Part shown: in pieces, positions 1-10,504 of the stretch
How the letters are laid out: each line of letters opens with the position of its first letter
Position numbering within the stretch: the first letter of the stretch is position 1
Origin: Monodelphis domestica
Taxonomy: Eukaryota > Chordata > Mammalia > Didelphimorphia > Didelphidae
Reading direction: 5' to 3'
DNA length: 64,000 nucleotides
Assembly: GCF_027887165.1 (NCBI RefSeq)
Contig: NC_077231.1
Coordinates: forward strand, 130,234,487-130,298,486
The notes under the pieces: model-generated
Databases searched by the model: none
Told to the model about the DNA's origin: nothing
The model's input: only the letters and a program-made list of their open reading frames with translations
Translations under genes and position numbers: made by a program

Positions 1-345
1 CTTAAGGAAACTAAGGATTCTAGGAGGTTGCAATAGGGAGGATATAAAATGTTGGCATAGGAAATAGACATTTGCAAAAGGTACAGAGACAGGAGATAGA
101 GGGAATCTCATGTACAGAAAAACAAAAGTTCCAGTTTAGCTGAACTCAAAAGGTGTATAAAACATCATAAAGCCAAGATAGAAAGTTGGAACTAGGTTGT
201 AAAAGGGCTTTAAATGCTACACAAAGGAGTTTGTATTTTACACTACACTTAATAGGGAAGCAATGGAATTTTTGACTAGGGGAGATATACACTGTCAGAT
301 CTATGCTTTAGTCATATCTTGGTAATATGTGTGGGATCAAGGCAA
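1..345 (+). repeat. Dispersed mammalian repeat, internal segment
   Basis: The sequence carries the successive phrases of a long marsupial dispersed repeat: 'aaactaaggattctaggagg' near the start, 'ggctttaaatgc' near 208, 'aggagtttgtatttta' near 225 and a 'ggtcagacctgcgctttag'-like phrase near 295-312. The same family recurs at 48420-48640, and its 5' part ('tatgtaccaggcattgttc') at 2245-2360, 36265-36610, 61275-61390 and 63585-63700. I recognise the family by its phrases but do not assign a Repbase name. The copy is cut off by the window start. Nothing coding is seen. Confidence 0.55.
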
Positions 346-454
346 GATATCTAGGCTCTGCTGTCTAGGTTTTTAATCCTATGACATGTAAATTTCAGAC
401 AAGTTCCAGACATCTGCAGAATACCAAAAGGTGCTGATAATTTTTTTCTCTTTC

Positions 455-1190
455 AATATTTTATTTTTTCCCAATTAGACATAAAAACTATGTTTAACAT
501 TAGTTTTCTAAAATTTTGAATTCCAGATCCTCTTCCTCCACTCCCTGACACAGTAGGCAATTTGATATAGGTTATATATTAGTATCATGTAAACATATTT
601 CCAAATGGATCATATTATGGAAGAAGACATATATTAAAAAAAAACAAGAAGAAAAAATGAAAAATAGTATGCTTTGATCTGCATACAGATTTAATCAGTT
701 CTTTCTCTGGATGAGCATAGCATTTTTCATGAATCCTTCAAAATTGTCTTCATTGTATTGCTCAGAATAGCTGTCATTCTCAGTTAATAATTGTGCTTTA
801 TTTTGTTACTGTGCACAATGTTGTTCTGGTTCTGGCCTCTTCACTTTGAATCACCTCATATAAGTCTTCCAAGGTTTTTCTGAAATCCTCCTGTTCATCA
901 TTTCTTATAGTATAATAGTATTACATTACAATCATATACCACAACTCATTCAGCTCTTCTACAGTTGACAGATAGCCCCTCACTTTCCAATTCTTTGTCA
1001 TCATGAAAATTGCTACTATAAATATTTTAGTACAAATAGGTTCTTTTCCCTTTTATTGATCTCTTTGTGATACAGACTAGTAGTGGTATTGCTGGCTCAA
1101 AGGGTATGCACAGTTCTATAGACATTTGGGTATAATTCCAAATTGTTCTCCAGAACAGTTGCATCAGTTCACAACTCAAGTTCTAATAAT
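455..1190 (-). mobile_element. L1 LINE 3' end, antisense, old and degraded
   Basis: Read on the minus strand this is a decayed L1 tail: 3' UTR (T-rich start near 455, 'acatatttccaaa' near 593), then the ORF2 end. Plus-strand hallmarks are 'cagttctttctctgg' near 697, 'gttctggttctggcctcttc' near 823, 'tttccaattctttg' near 984, and 'attgctactataaatatttt' near 1010. These are the reverse complement of the L1 ORF2 carboxy end, as also seen at 27440-27866. Frames are broken throughout. About 20-30% divergence by eye suggests an old copy. Confidence 0.75.
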
Positions 1191-1194
1191 TTTA

Positions 1195-1655
1195 AGATGA
1201 TGTGGACGTGTTAACTTTAAAGTTTTACCAATAAATTTGATATGATTTGGATATGTTAATGAACTAAACCCAAGATTAGTCTATCCCTCCCAAATCTCTA
1301 TAAAAATGAGACCTCAAACCCCTACCCCTAACCCCAGGACTCTTCTGTCTCCATTGAGTCCATACTGCCTAGTGCTTCCAACACTAATCCATGGTTATGT
1401 GAGTCATACTCTCTGCCTCTCCTCCACTCCATCTTCTTCCTCATAATCCCTACCTTCCTTCACCATTCCATTCCCTATCCCCCATGTCTCCTGCCTCTGT
1501 ATTCCTTTTGCTGCTTGTCTCTGTACTTTCTGTGCTATTCATTTCAACACCTGAGTAGTTATTAAAGTATGATTACAACCCCCTTTTTTGCTATCAAAAA
1601 GTTTCTTGCTGCCAGTTGTGATTATTTTTCAGTGAGTACACAACTAGGCATGTCT
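1195..1655 (+). mobile_element. Possible solo LTR remnant
   Basis: The segment has LTR-like order: a TATA-like 'ctataaaaatgagacc' near 1300, a C/T-rich stretch, an ATTAAA polyadenylation-type signal near 1561 and a short downstream part ending near 'gagtacaca' at 1651. It could start at a TG near 1201. I could not find a matching target-site duplication, so the ends and the identity as an endogenous retroviral LTR are uncertain. It could equally be unique sequence with chance signals. Confidence 0.25.
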
Positions 1656-2240
1656 GTCCCTATTTTGTAATTTCTTAAATTAATTATCAAGTCAATACCC
1701 CTCTCCAAAAAGTTTTTCTTTCAGGTACTAATCCTATGAGCTTCATGTAAGTTCAGTTTCAAACAACCTCAATGATATTTGTGTTTATATTTTGTTTGCA
1801 CAACATAAATATCCACTTCTAAATTTGTTGGTACAACAACCTCCCTCACTCCTTCAAAAAAAGACAAAAAATTAAGAACAAAAACCTATGCTATCTACCA
1901 TACCATGTAGACAGTGATGCTGATCATTAGCAACATTGGTCAGATAAGGTGGAAATATGAGTAGATAATGCAAATTGAGCCAGTTTGCCAGTCTGGGTGT
2001 GGAGCATCTGCTCTCCATTTCACTGATGGGCTCCTTTCCTCACAGGGACAAGCCTTGTCTCTCAGCAAGTGGGAGCCACCTCTCAGGACTAGAGAAACAG
2101 GCTGATTCTCCACCTTCTTTATCATGCCAATAGATTCTCTAGATCAGGACAGGTGGGAGATGACACAGTCAAACATGCACTCTGGGAAAATTACTTTAAC
2201 TATAGTCAAGTTGAAGGTGATGAGTGCAAGTGAGGAGGAG
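1656..2240. other. Unassigned intergenic DNA
   Basis: I see no gene and no clear repeat here. The open frames on either strand are short, low-complexity and without recognisable domains. Confidence 0.5.
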
Positions 2241-2244
2241 TGAA

Positions 2245-2356
2245 GGATCAGTCACTCAACAAGTATTTATTAGATACTGACTATGTACCAGGCATTGTTC
2301 TAAGTGCTGGAGATACAAAGTTGAAATATAGTCTTTTACCTCAAGGAGCTCATTCT

Positions 2357-2395
<39 letters not shown>
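2245..2395 (+). repeat. Dispersed repeat 5' part with (GA)17 microsatellite
   Basis: From 2252 the text runs 'caacaagtatttattagat', 'ccaggcattgttctaagtgc', 'tcaaggagctcattctaatg'. This is the 5' part of the same dispersed repeat family as 61275-61390 and 63585-63700. It passes directly into a perfect GA dinucleotide run at 2361-2395. Confidence 0.65.
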
Positions 2396-2396
<1 letters not shown>

Positions 2397-2529
2397 ATGA
2401 TCTGATCAAGTTCAATATTTAAATTCTATGGATCCATGATTTCATTAATGTGGCTATTCCCTCCAATGATAATAACTTCAATTTACCCATGGCTACCCAT
2501 TCCTTGGGGCATATGGGGTATTCAGGGAG

Positions 2530-3110
2530 GGCTAATATCTCTGGGATAGAGGGCTTGTCGTGCCCTCTTAGAGCAGCTCTCCAGCCTCTGACCCTCACCT
2601 GACACCCAGCTCTCACTTGTGGCTCCCAGTAGCTGCTAGCATGCGGCAGCGGCCACACCCCGGGCAACGGCTTGACAGGCTGGCTAAACCTTGTGAGGGT
2701 AGCCATCGGGTCAACATCGACCCCTGGTGAACCAGGGCTTTGCTCACCCAGCATGTGAAGACTGCTTCGGCAGAACAGTCGGAAGAAACCAATAAGAAGG
2801 TTCAACGGCTGAGATGGCGATGCAGCGAAGCACTGTGGAGTGCTTAGGGCATGTTGGAGCACAAAAGACAACATGGCCATCCAATGCAGCTGAGGAAGTC
2901 TCCAGATGTAACGACTTTTCGTGCCACTGGACCCAGGCTTCCAACACCGAAAGAGTGGGACTGTCACTGTGCATCGACTTTTCCACTTAAATCTCTTTCA
3001 CGCACAAGTGTCTTTGTGCACACTCATCTATACACCATAAATGAAAACGCACAAAGACAATCATCATCCTCGGTTACTGAGAGACTACTACTACCCATTC
3101 CTTACAACTC
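2530..3110 (+). mobile_element. GC-rich repeat, probably RTE-type non-LTR element
   Basis: This block is far richer in GC and CpG than its AT-rich surroundings, for example the 'gctagcatgcggcagcggcc' stretch near 2634-2653. The plus strand ends with a frame (3042-3100) reading MKTHKDNHHPRLL-like residues. That resembles the His/Lys-rich end of RTE-type LINE proteins, followed by 'ctactactaccc'. The phrase set ('gctggctaaaccttgtgag', 'tttgctcacccagcatgtg') feels like a multicopy opossum element. A 182-codon minus-strand open frame across it has no recognisable domain and is best read as a by-product of the high GC. Family assignment is tentative. Confidence 0.4.
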
Positions 3111-4125
3111 CTGTCTCCATTCAACTGCAAATCTACCGCAGGGGATCTACCTGAAGTACTGGGGCTATCCTCTAATATGAGGCTACTAATGAAATCTGCA
3201 GACCATCCACTGGTTATACTTCACTCTTGTTATGAGACAACTTCTATTTTATTTAAGTCAAACATTTCTCTGATGATATCCTTTATGTTGTTTCTCCTAC
3301 ATATACCTCTTCTTTTTTCATATTCATGTTGCATTTCTCTAGTTCACTTTGTGTCCAATTCTTGATAAACTATACTATTGTATCACTCTCACCATATGAT
3401 GTCACTGGAAGAATATTGATTTTGGAAAGACGGGTTACTGTCTTAAAGAGAAGTTCCACATGTAAGACAGCTATGGAATGGTTAGCCACTCTCACAGTCT
3501 AGGCTGGCTTCTTGACACAACCTGAACTTACACTAACAGATTTGGGGTTACCAGAGAGTACATCACACTATTAACTCTAAAAATAAGCCACTTACTAAAT
3601 AAGACAAAAGTAATAATAATCATAGTATTTCCTTGGTGGATCAGAGGAGAAATGATCCTAATAAAACAGTCCAGGTGGCTGTCATACTAGGTGCAGAGGA
3701 TCCATAAAAAAAGTGAGCACGTACTCATAGAAACCAATAGGGAGGTACATAAAATGCCCATGAAGTACTTCACAACCTTGGACATAAAGTCAATTTTTTT
3801 TGCTAACTCTTCTCCTGGTACTTATCACTTTCTTGTAGGGCAAAATTATTCCTATTCTATTCTCCAGCTGAAGAAGCAATGACAATCTCCATTCACTCAT
3901 AACAATGCCTAGAAGGGCATTGAGAAAGTGTTATGCCCTTTCATTGACAAGCAGTTCCTCTCAGATCTGCAAATAGCAGAGATTCTGCTTTGGCCAATCA
4001 TCTATAAGTCTCTTGTCCACAGCTCAACAGATGCAAAGCCCATCTTTCTCTTTCTGTGTCTCTTTCAAACAAGATCTGAGTGTAGAGAGAAGCACACTTA
4101 CCCCCCAGAGGTTTGAGCATTAAGC
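3110..4125. other. Intergenic DNA, nothing recognised
   Basis: This is AT-rich sequence with many stops in all frames. I see no exon-like segment, RNA gene or clear transposon family. Fragments of old retroelement sequence are possible. Confidence 0.45.
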
Positions 4126-4600
4126 TTTGTACACAACAGGATTCAATTTTCTTCAAATGAGCTTCCAGCACCTGCTCCAATCTTTTCTCCAGCCAATCAA
4201 CAAAGCAATTTCTTTCTTCCAATCAGCAAATTTTCAGCAAAAGCAACTGAAGAGTCAGCTGTAGCTTAGTTTATTCTCTGACTTCTATAGCACCCAATAG
4301 TTTTTCTGCCTTACCAGTTTCTAATGCCTCATATCAGAGCCTTTTCATTGTCCGTGATGCAAGTTTACCTTACGACACAAAATTCAAGAAATCTGCCTTT
4401 GTGTCAGGTATGAACCTAACAATCCTTATGTAATTTTCCCATATACTCCAAGCAGTTATTTGTTTTATAATTTTCTCTCTTAAAAACTTCAAAATATTTT
4501 TAAGCCAGAAGTTTAAATGCGCTTCTGGGTCATACTGCCATGTAGCCATCATTGCCTCAGTTATTGCTGTACCTTCAAACAAGTCCTCTATGAGCAACTG
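4125..4600 (-). pseudogene. Degenerate coding-like segment, identity unknown
   Basis: On the minus strand, 4597-4370 gives 75 residues (start MLIEDLFEGTAITEAMMATW) rich in charged and hydrophobic residues, like a helical protein. After a stop and frame changes, a second stretch near 4240-4110 reads EERNCFVDWLEKRLEQVLEAHL and continues to a G-run followed by GTAAG (reverse complement of 'cttacccccc', 4098-4107), which looks like a splice donor. This could be a decayed retroviral gag-like region, a processed pseudogene or chance. I do not recognise a family. Confidence 0.25.
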
Positions 4601-4998
4601 TTTGTTCTCATCTGATTGTCAGGACAGTCTGTCTCTCTACTCATCATTTTTTTCTGAGAAACTATGTTTTTTTAGTTTAATTTTTATCACTTTTCTTGAT
4701 GAAAATGTTCTTTTTTCTGTTCCTTCATTCACCAAACTTATCTCATATGAAAGGTACAGAATTTTTGATAGGTAATACTGAGGGGAAAGGAGAGATTTTA
4801 AAAGATTAGTACAAGGATATTCCAAACATCTCTTCATACAATCATATAATGTTATTATTGATGTGATTTATATTATTTTATTATAGGATCATCTTTGCAT
4901 TCCTGTTATAAATTATATTTAATTAAAATGAATTCTTGGATGCATTGTTATATTATGGTTGCCAGTGTTTTATGTAATATTTTGAATCAATATTCATT

Positions 4999-5014
4999 AA
5001 TAATATTGCCCTTT
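4999..5014 (+). repeat. Target-site duplication, copy A
   Basis: The 16-bp word aataatattgcccttt precedes the L1 copy here. The same word recurs exactly at 6079-6094 and 6403-6418. Confidence 0.8.
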
Positions 5015-5018
5015 GTTT

Positions 5019-6078
5019 AATTACTCAAATTTATAAAGAGCTAAATCAATTGTACAAAAAATCAAGCCATTCCCCAATCGTTAAATGGGCAAGGGACATA
5101 GATAGGCAGTTCTCAGATAAAGAAATCAAAACTATTAATAAGCACATGAAGAAGTGTTCTAAATCTCTTATAATCAGAGAGATGCAAATCAAAACAACTC
5201 TGAGGTATCACCTCACACCTAGCAGATTGGCTAACATGACAGCTATGGAAAGTAATGAATGCTGGAGGGGATGTGGCAAAGTAGGGACATTAATTCATTG
5301 CTGGTGGAGTTGTAAATTGATCCAACCATTCTGGAGGGCAATTTGGAACTATGCCCAAAGGGTGATAAAAGAATGTCTACCCTTTGATCCAGCCATAGCA
5401 CTGCTGGGTCTGTACCCCAAAGAGATAATAAGGAAAAAGACTTGTACAAGAATATTCATAGCTGCACTCTTTGTGGTGGCCAAAAACTGGAAAATGAGGG
5501 GATGCCCATCAATTGGGGAATGGCTGAGCAAATTGTGGTATATGTTGGTGATGGAATATTATTGTGCAAAAAGGAATAATAAAGTGGAGGAATTCCATGG
5601 AGACTGGAACGACCTCCAGGAAGTGATGCAGAGTGAGAGGAGCAGAACCAGGAGAACATTGTACACAGAGACAAACACACTGTGGTATAATCGAATGTAA
5701 TAGACTTCTCCATTAGTGGCAGTGTAATGTCCCTGAACAATCTGCAGGGATCTAGGAGAAAAAACACTATCCATAAGCAGAGGACAAACTATGGGAGTAG
5801 AAACACCGAGGAAAAGCAACTGCCTGACTACAGCGGTTGAGGGGACATGACAGAGGAGAGACTCTAAATGAACACTCTAATGCAAATATTAACAACATGG
5901 CAATGGGTTTGAGTCAAGAACACATGTGATACCCAGTGGAATCACGCGTCAGCTACGGGGGGTGGAGGGGAGGAAAAGAAAATGATCTTTGTCTTTAGTG
6001 AATAATGCATGGAAATTATCAAATAAAATACTATAAAATTAAAACAAAAAATAAGTATATGTCAGTAAAAAAAAAAAT
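5019..6078 (+). mobile_element. L1 LINE, 5'-truncated, sense, copy 1
   Basis: The frame at 5050-5697 encodes 216 residues of the ORF2 carboxy end of L1. It has the family's conserved cysteine-rich segment [16 protein letters not shown] (about residues 72-87), then [26 protein letters not shown] and [10 protein letters not shown]. The frame closes at 5698. The 3' UTR follows, with 'attctaaattgact'-class sequence decayed to an A-rich tail at 6048-6078. The endonuclease and reverse transcriptase domains are missing by 5' truncation, so the copy is dead. It is flanked by a 16-bp duplication (4999-5014 and 6079-6094). The intact frame and consensus-like text suggest a fairly young insertion. Confidence 0.9.
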
Positions 6079-6094
6079 AATAATATTGCCCTTT
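6079..6094 (+). repeat. Target-site duplication, copy B
   Basis: Exact second copy of aataatattgcccttt, lying between the two L1 fragments. Confidence 0.8.
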
Positions 6095-6099
6095 AACTT

Positions 6100-6402
6100 A
6101 TGAGAAAGAACGCTATCCACATCCAGAGGAAGAACTATGGGAGCAGAAACACAGAAGAAAAACAACCACTTGATCACATGGTTTGATGGGGATATGATCA
6201 GGGATGTAGACTCTAAATGATCACCCTAGTACACATATTAATAATATGGAAATATATCTTGATAAATGACATATGTAAAACCCAATGGAATTACACATTG
6301 GCTATGGGAGTGGGGTGGGAGGAGGGAAGGGAAAGAATATGAATCATGTAACCATGGAAAAATATTCTAAATTAATTAATTAAATAAACTTTAAAAAATA
6401 AC
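6100..6402 (+). mobile_element. L1 LINE 3' UTR fragment, sense, copy 2
   Basis: The text starts 'tgagaaagaacgctatccac' and runs through the same 3' UTR phrases as copy 1 and as 14023-14320 ('gatgtagactctaaatga', 'gtaaaacccaatggaatt', 'atattctaaattaatt'). It ends in an A-rich tail at 6392-6402 followed by the third copy of the target word. It contains only UTR sequence, an extreme 5' truncation of about 300 bp. Confidence 0.85.
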
Positions 6403-6418
6403 AATAATATTGCCCTTT
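6403..6418 (+). repeat. Target-site duplication, copy C
   Basis: Exact third copy of aataatattgcccttt, directly after the tail of the second L1 fragment. Confidence 0.8.
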
Positions 6419-6579
6419 AGTTACCAAAAAAAAAAATCACTGCAGAGCTTCCAGCATTAAAGGATGTGATCCAAATCTTGGGATGGTACTGGACCTGTGA
6501 TTTCATTGGCATAACAAACTCCCTCTAATAATCTAGAGCTTCACCTTTTCAGAAATTTATAGTCTTAGAAAACTGCCTG

Positions 6580-7395
6580 GAGCCTGAGAAACTTGCTTAG
6601 TATAACATAATTGATATGTGATAGAGAAGGGATTTGGATCTAGGACTCTGAAGTCAGTACTCTATTTACTATGCCATATATAATCAAATCAAATTCTTGG
6701 TGAAGAATTATTTATAAATTTTGTGTTCGTATGTAGAGACCATCGCTTTACATTGCCTCTAAGAGATAAAGGCAGGACTGGATATGATCTCTTCATTCAT
6801 CAGATGGTCCTTTAGGCTAAAGCCATTTGACTTCCCTTCCTTTCTTTAAGGGCCATTAAGTCTCCCCACATCCAGGTCTTGAGGCCCTTCTCATACTCAG
6901 ACAAGTCGGAAGAAGGAAGGACTCCTGTGCCCTCCAGCTTTTCTCATTAGTGCTATAGCCTAGATTTATTCTAGTCTAGTTAAAGAAGTATAAATATTAC
7001 TAACAATAAATCAAAACTTATTTGACTATGTTCAAACCATCTAACTGAGATTCAAATCTCCTCAATTCCAATGACCCAAAGAAGTTATTAATTTTTCTGC
7101 CAGTCAATCAATAAAAAGGCAATTTTAAGTACTTACATCTTCTTCGGGAATAGAATTGGGACCAAGAATCAGTGATTTCATCAGAATTAGAAACTTCTAG
7201 GTGAGGAAACTCCTTCTTACCAATGAAGGTTGGCACCTTCTCTATGCATCTTAGAATCATAGAGAGCTTCCTAAGGCACTGAGATGTTAAGTGACTTGAC
7301 AAGTCATATAATCCAAATGTGTCAGAGGGAGGATTGCACCTATGTCTTCCTAGCTGACCATTAAATCACATTGCTTCTTACCTTTACTTCCAGAA
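6580..7395. repeat. Old MIR-type SINE fragments, antisense
   Basis: Two stretches resemble the reverse complement of the MIR core and tRNA-related head: about 6595-6680 ('gggatttggatctaggactc', 'ctatttactatgcc') and about 7255-7380 ('gatgttaagtgacttgac', 'gtcttcctagctgacc'). The sequence between them is unassigned. Confidence 0.4.
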
Positions 7396-8095
7396 AAAAA
7401 AAAGGAAATTGGCAAAAGTTAAAACTCTTGTTTGCCTATATCCTATCACCCTAGAAAATTATGAAATCTCAATCCTTCCTTCAACGTAATTTTCCAGCCA
7501 GGTTCCCAAAGATTCTTCCGATGCCAAGTTTCTTTTGGATGCATGCAAAAACTTCTTTAGGGAAGTGTTTCCCAACCTCCTGTTTTCAAGGTCTTTCAGG
7601 GAAAAGAAGACATCATCTCATGAAGATGATGGCACTGGTTGGCAAACCAGACAAAAGCTCTCTGGTCCAGTGATTCAACAGGCTGATCACAGGACAATGT
7701 CAGAGGCCAGTTCTGAAGTCTTCTAGTCTGGGATCACTTTGAGGGTAGAAGGGGGTCCCCCCATTCAGAATTTTTTTCAAGTGACCGTCTGCTAAGTTGG
7801 CACATGCCCCAGAAGCTCACTGAATCTCATTGTGTCTCTCTAGGATTCTTCCCAAGAAACAGAGACTCTTTGTTTTAAAATGTCCAGCTGCTGCCTGATA
7901 TTAAAATGACCTTAGGCAACTGTTTTTAAGTTACTGCTGTGGGCAAGTCACTTCCCTTCTCACTTTTCTCAGTGGCAAAGGAAAAGAGGTTACCAAGTAT
8001 AAAAATATAGATCCATCTCAGAATTCAAGTAAGCTCATATCAGTCAGCTCTCAAATACTATATAATTATCATTTAAAGTGTTTTTCAAAAACAAA
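7396..8095. other. Intergenic DNA, nothing recognised
   Basis: I see no gene or clear repeat. Two overlapping short frames near 7461-7726 have no domain and no exon signals. Confidence 0.45.
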
Positions 8096-8097
8096 TA

Positions 8098-8318
8098 GGG
8101 ACAGCTGGATGGATCAGAGTATTGAGAGCCAGGCCCACTGGGGACAGGAAATCCTGGGTTCAAATCTGGATTCAAACACTTCCTAGCTCTGTGACCCTGG
8201 GTGAGTCACTTAACCCCCAAGCCTAGCCCTTACCACTTTTCTCCCTTAGAACCAATACCCAGTATTGATTCTATGTTGAAAGGTAAAGGTTTTGTAAAAA
8301 ATAAAATAAAATAAAGTC
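8098..8318 (+). mobile_element. Marsupial tRNA-type SINE, sense
   Basis: The head 'gggacagctggatggatcag' is followed by 'tcctgggttcaaatctgg' (a box-B-like GGTTCAAAT), 'gtgagtcacttaaccccc' and 'gaaccaatacccag'. It ends in a (TAAAA)n tail at 8296-8315. This is the standard order of the opossum tRNA-derived SINE. Confidence 0.9.
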
Positions 8319-8409
8319 AACAAATGTGGCTTCCATTTCCTTTGGATGAACTTTAAAAATAAGCAGTGAGCTAGGTGGCTCAGTGAATAGAGTACCAGGT
8401 AGAGAAGAG

Positions 8410-9413
8410 CTTCCATCTTGGAGTCAATACTGCATATTGGTTCCAAGGCAGAAGAGTGGTAAGGACCAAATAATGGGGGTTAAGTCACTTACCCAGGGTC
8501 ACACAGCTAGTAAGTATCTGAGGCCAAATTTGAACTGTGAAGATTGGATTTGGCTCTCCCCTGATTGTAACAATGAAGGTACTTAGCTCTTCCCTGATTG
8601 TGAAGACTAAATAGTTATCCCCTGTCTAATTTTAGATTTAATCCCCAAAGTATAAACATGGTACTTAAAAGTTAAGTATGGAGACCTATCTATTTTTGGA
8701 TTTAACCTAAAAAGGTACAAACACCCATGTCACACACTGAGTGGGAGGTCCATGACCCACATGTGAAAGAGTGGGTGACCAATCAGAATTGACTGGCTGC
8801 CTTCTAGGTGGTCCTAGAGAGGAGCGTTGGCTGTGATTGGTAGATGTAAAGATTGAGGGAAGTGTGGCAAGGAGAAAGGTCTTTAAAAGAAAGTGACAAG
8901 GACCTGAAGTTCACTTAGTTCTATTGGAAGTTCAACTTGGACTTCCACTTCTGCTGGAGTTCTACTGGCAGTTCTACTAGAGTAGAGAATAAATTCTTCA
9001 TTCAGAAGAGTGCTGACTGGTGACTGTTTTTCCTGATGACCCTGTTCCTTTGAACTGATCCATGGTGAGTGTAAAGGCTGCCTCCCTTTCCCTTGGCCTT
9101 TCTGGAGGTCCATCATCTTGAGAATCCTTTCCCTTGGCTGGGACCTCTGAACTCCTGCCTGGCTCAAGAGGAAACCTGAGCAGTGATCTCTCTCTTTTTC
9201 TTCTCTGTCTCTCTTCCTTAATATCTTCCCTCTCTATTATAAAATAAATTACCATAAAATCCATTCTGACTTTAGTAATTCATTTGGGATTTAGTAATTA
9301 AATCCCTGGAGACCAACTAAAATATTATTCAGTCCAACCATAAATTTAACAGAACCCAGGACCTCCTGTCTGGGCCTGGTTCTTAATCCAAGGGCCACCC
9401 AGCTGCCCCTACC
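8410..9413 (-). mobile_element. Marsupial SINE, antisense, split by an LTR
   Basis: Antisense SINE text runs from 'cttccatcttggagtcaata' (8410) to 'aggccaaatttgaac' (8535). It resumes with 'gaacccaggacctcctgtct' (9352) and ends at 'ggccacccagctgcccct' (about 9411). The two halves join into one SINE when the LTR at 8536-9351 and one copy of GAAC are removed. Sense-strand head sequence of another SINE fragment lies just before it (8365-8400). Confidence 0.9.
8536..9351 (+). mobile_element. Solo LTR of an endogenous retrovirus
   Basis: The 816-bp insert begins TGTGAAGATT and ends TTTAACA (canonical TG..CA). It sits inside a SINE and is flanked by an exact 4-bp duplication, GAAC (8532-8535 and 9352-9355). 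Promoter-like elements suggest plus orientation: CCAAT at 8779-8783, an inverted CCAAT ('gattgg', about 8837), a TATA-like 'ctttaaaag' at 8881, and AATAAA at 8988-8993. A long U5-like part follows. No gag, pol or env remains, so this is a recombined solo LTR. The SINE context fixes it as younger than that SINE. Confidence 0.88.
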
Positions 9414-9429
9414 CTATCATCTTAAGAGT

Positions 9430-9750
9430 TTTTACTAAAACAGAAAGTAAGGATTTTTAAATAAAATAAGCAATGTAGACTCCTTGGTTGTGCTCTTCTG
9501 GACTCCTCCATCTTCCCTTAGGAATCTCTTCAACCTGCAGGATGACTTCAGCCCTGGAACCCACAGCTTATCAGCACCCTCTGCCTGCCCCTTCCCACCT
9601 CCTTCTCCTTCCCTGTGATTAGAGGGCAGAGAGGTCTGCCCAGAATCTCTAAATGCAAGCAGGACAGTCAGCTCTTCATTTCCCACCCAGCTTTACTTCT
9701 TTGAACTTCTCCTTGTTGGCCTGGGTCCTTCTTTCCTCCCCACTTACACT
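9430..9750. other. Intergenic DNA, mildly C/T rich
   Basis: I recognise no gene or repeat. Pyrimidine-rich tracts such as 'cccacctccttctccttccc' near 9595 give long but empty open frames on both strands. Confidence 0.4.
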
Positions 9751-9759
9751 TCCCCTCCC

Positions 9760-9895
9760 AGGCTCCTCCAGGACTCCCACTCCCACTTCTTCAGGGCATG
9801 GGCTGTCTTTTAATTTTCTTTGCCTCCCTAGTGCTTGGCCTCCTCCCTGGCACAAAGTCTGCTCTTAATAAGTGTTTGCTAACTGATTGGCAGGT
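9760..9895 (+). mobile_element. L2 LINE 3' terminus
   Basis: The ordered phrases 'gggcatgggctgtctttt', 'cctccctagtgcttggcc', 'ctggcacaaagtctgct' and 'taataagtgtttgctaactg' match the L2 3' end, as at 20650-20800 and 29780-29877. Confidence 0.6.
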
Positions 9896-10500
9896 AACAA
9901 GTATATTATTAGTTATTTCAATCATTTTTTTCTCTAAGCATATCATCTAGTTCAACATTCACACAAGTGGAGAGATTGCTGAATGAAGTTTAAGAAACTT
10001 TGGCTAAAATCACAGAGCTGTTAGTAAAGGTGGAAAAACTGTTGATGCTTGCAGTGCTTTATGTTGCATCGAAGAATGATTAATAAAAAATTTACTGCTA
10101 AAACAGTGGAGTGGAACAAATCGGAAGAATTTTTTAATGTTTTCTAGGTCGAACAAGCTAGATAATATAATAAATGTTCATGGCAAGTTTGTCTTTCCTA
10201 ATATGTAATGTGCTTTTCTCTTCCCTTCACAAAGTATGTGACTGAGAATTTTTTGAACTGCTGGAACTGTAGGTACAGGAAAGGAGAGAAGACCATGAAG
10301 CTCAGGGGACAGAAGAGCCTTCCGCAGTTAGCCTGCAACAGGACCTGCAGTCTATGTATAATATATTCATATAGTTAAGCATATTTTGAAACTCAGTATC
10401 TTTTAGTCTCTGCTTTGTTGCTGCTAAGGGCCAACTGGCTGTCAGTTGAAGCTGAGCTGGTTTGAGCTTATGCTCAAATAGAACTGCTTTTGGTCTATAC
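9896..10500. other. Intergenic DNA; one MIR-like scrap
   Basis: About 9960-10030 may be antisense MIR core ('taaaatcacagagctgttag'). The rest, to about 10500, is unassigned. Confidence 0.35.
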
Positions 10501-10504
10501 AGAG

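Noticed and set aside
2419..2967. 182-codon minus-strand frame
   Set aside because: It has no domain and coincides with the GC-rich repeat, where stop codons are rare by composition.
8098..8318. tRNA-like box sequences in SINE heads, here and at the other SINEs
   Set aside because: They belong to tRNA-derived SINE promoters. No copy has an intact cloverleaf expected of a functional tRNA gene.
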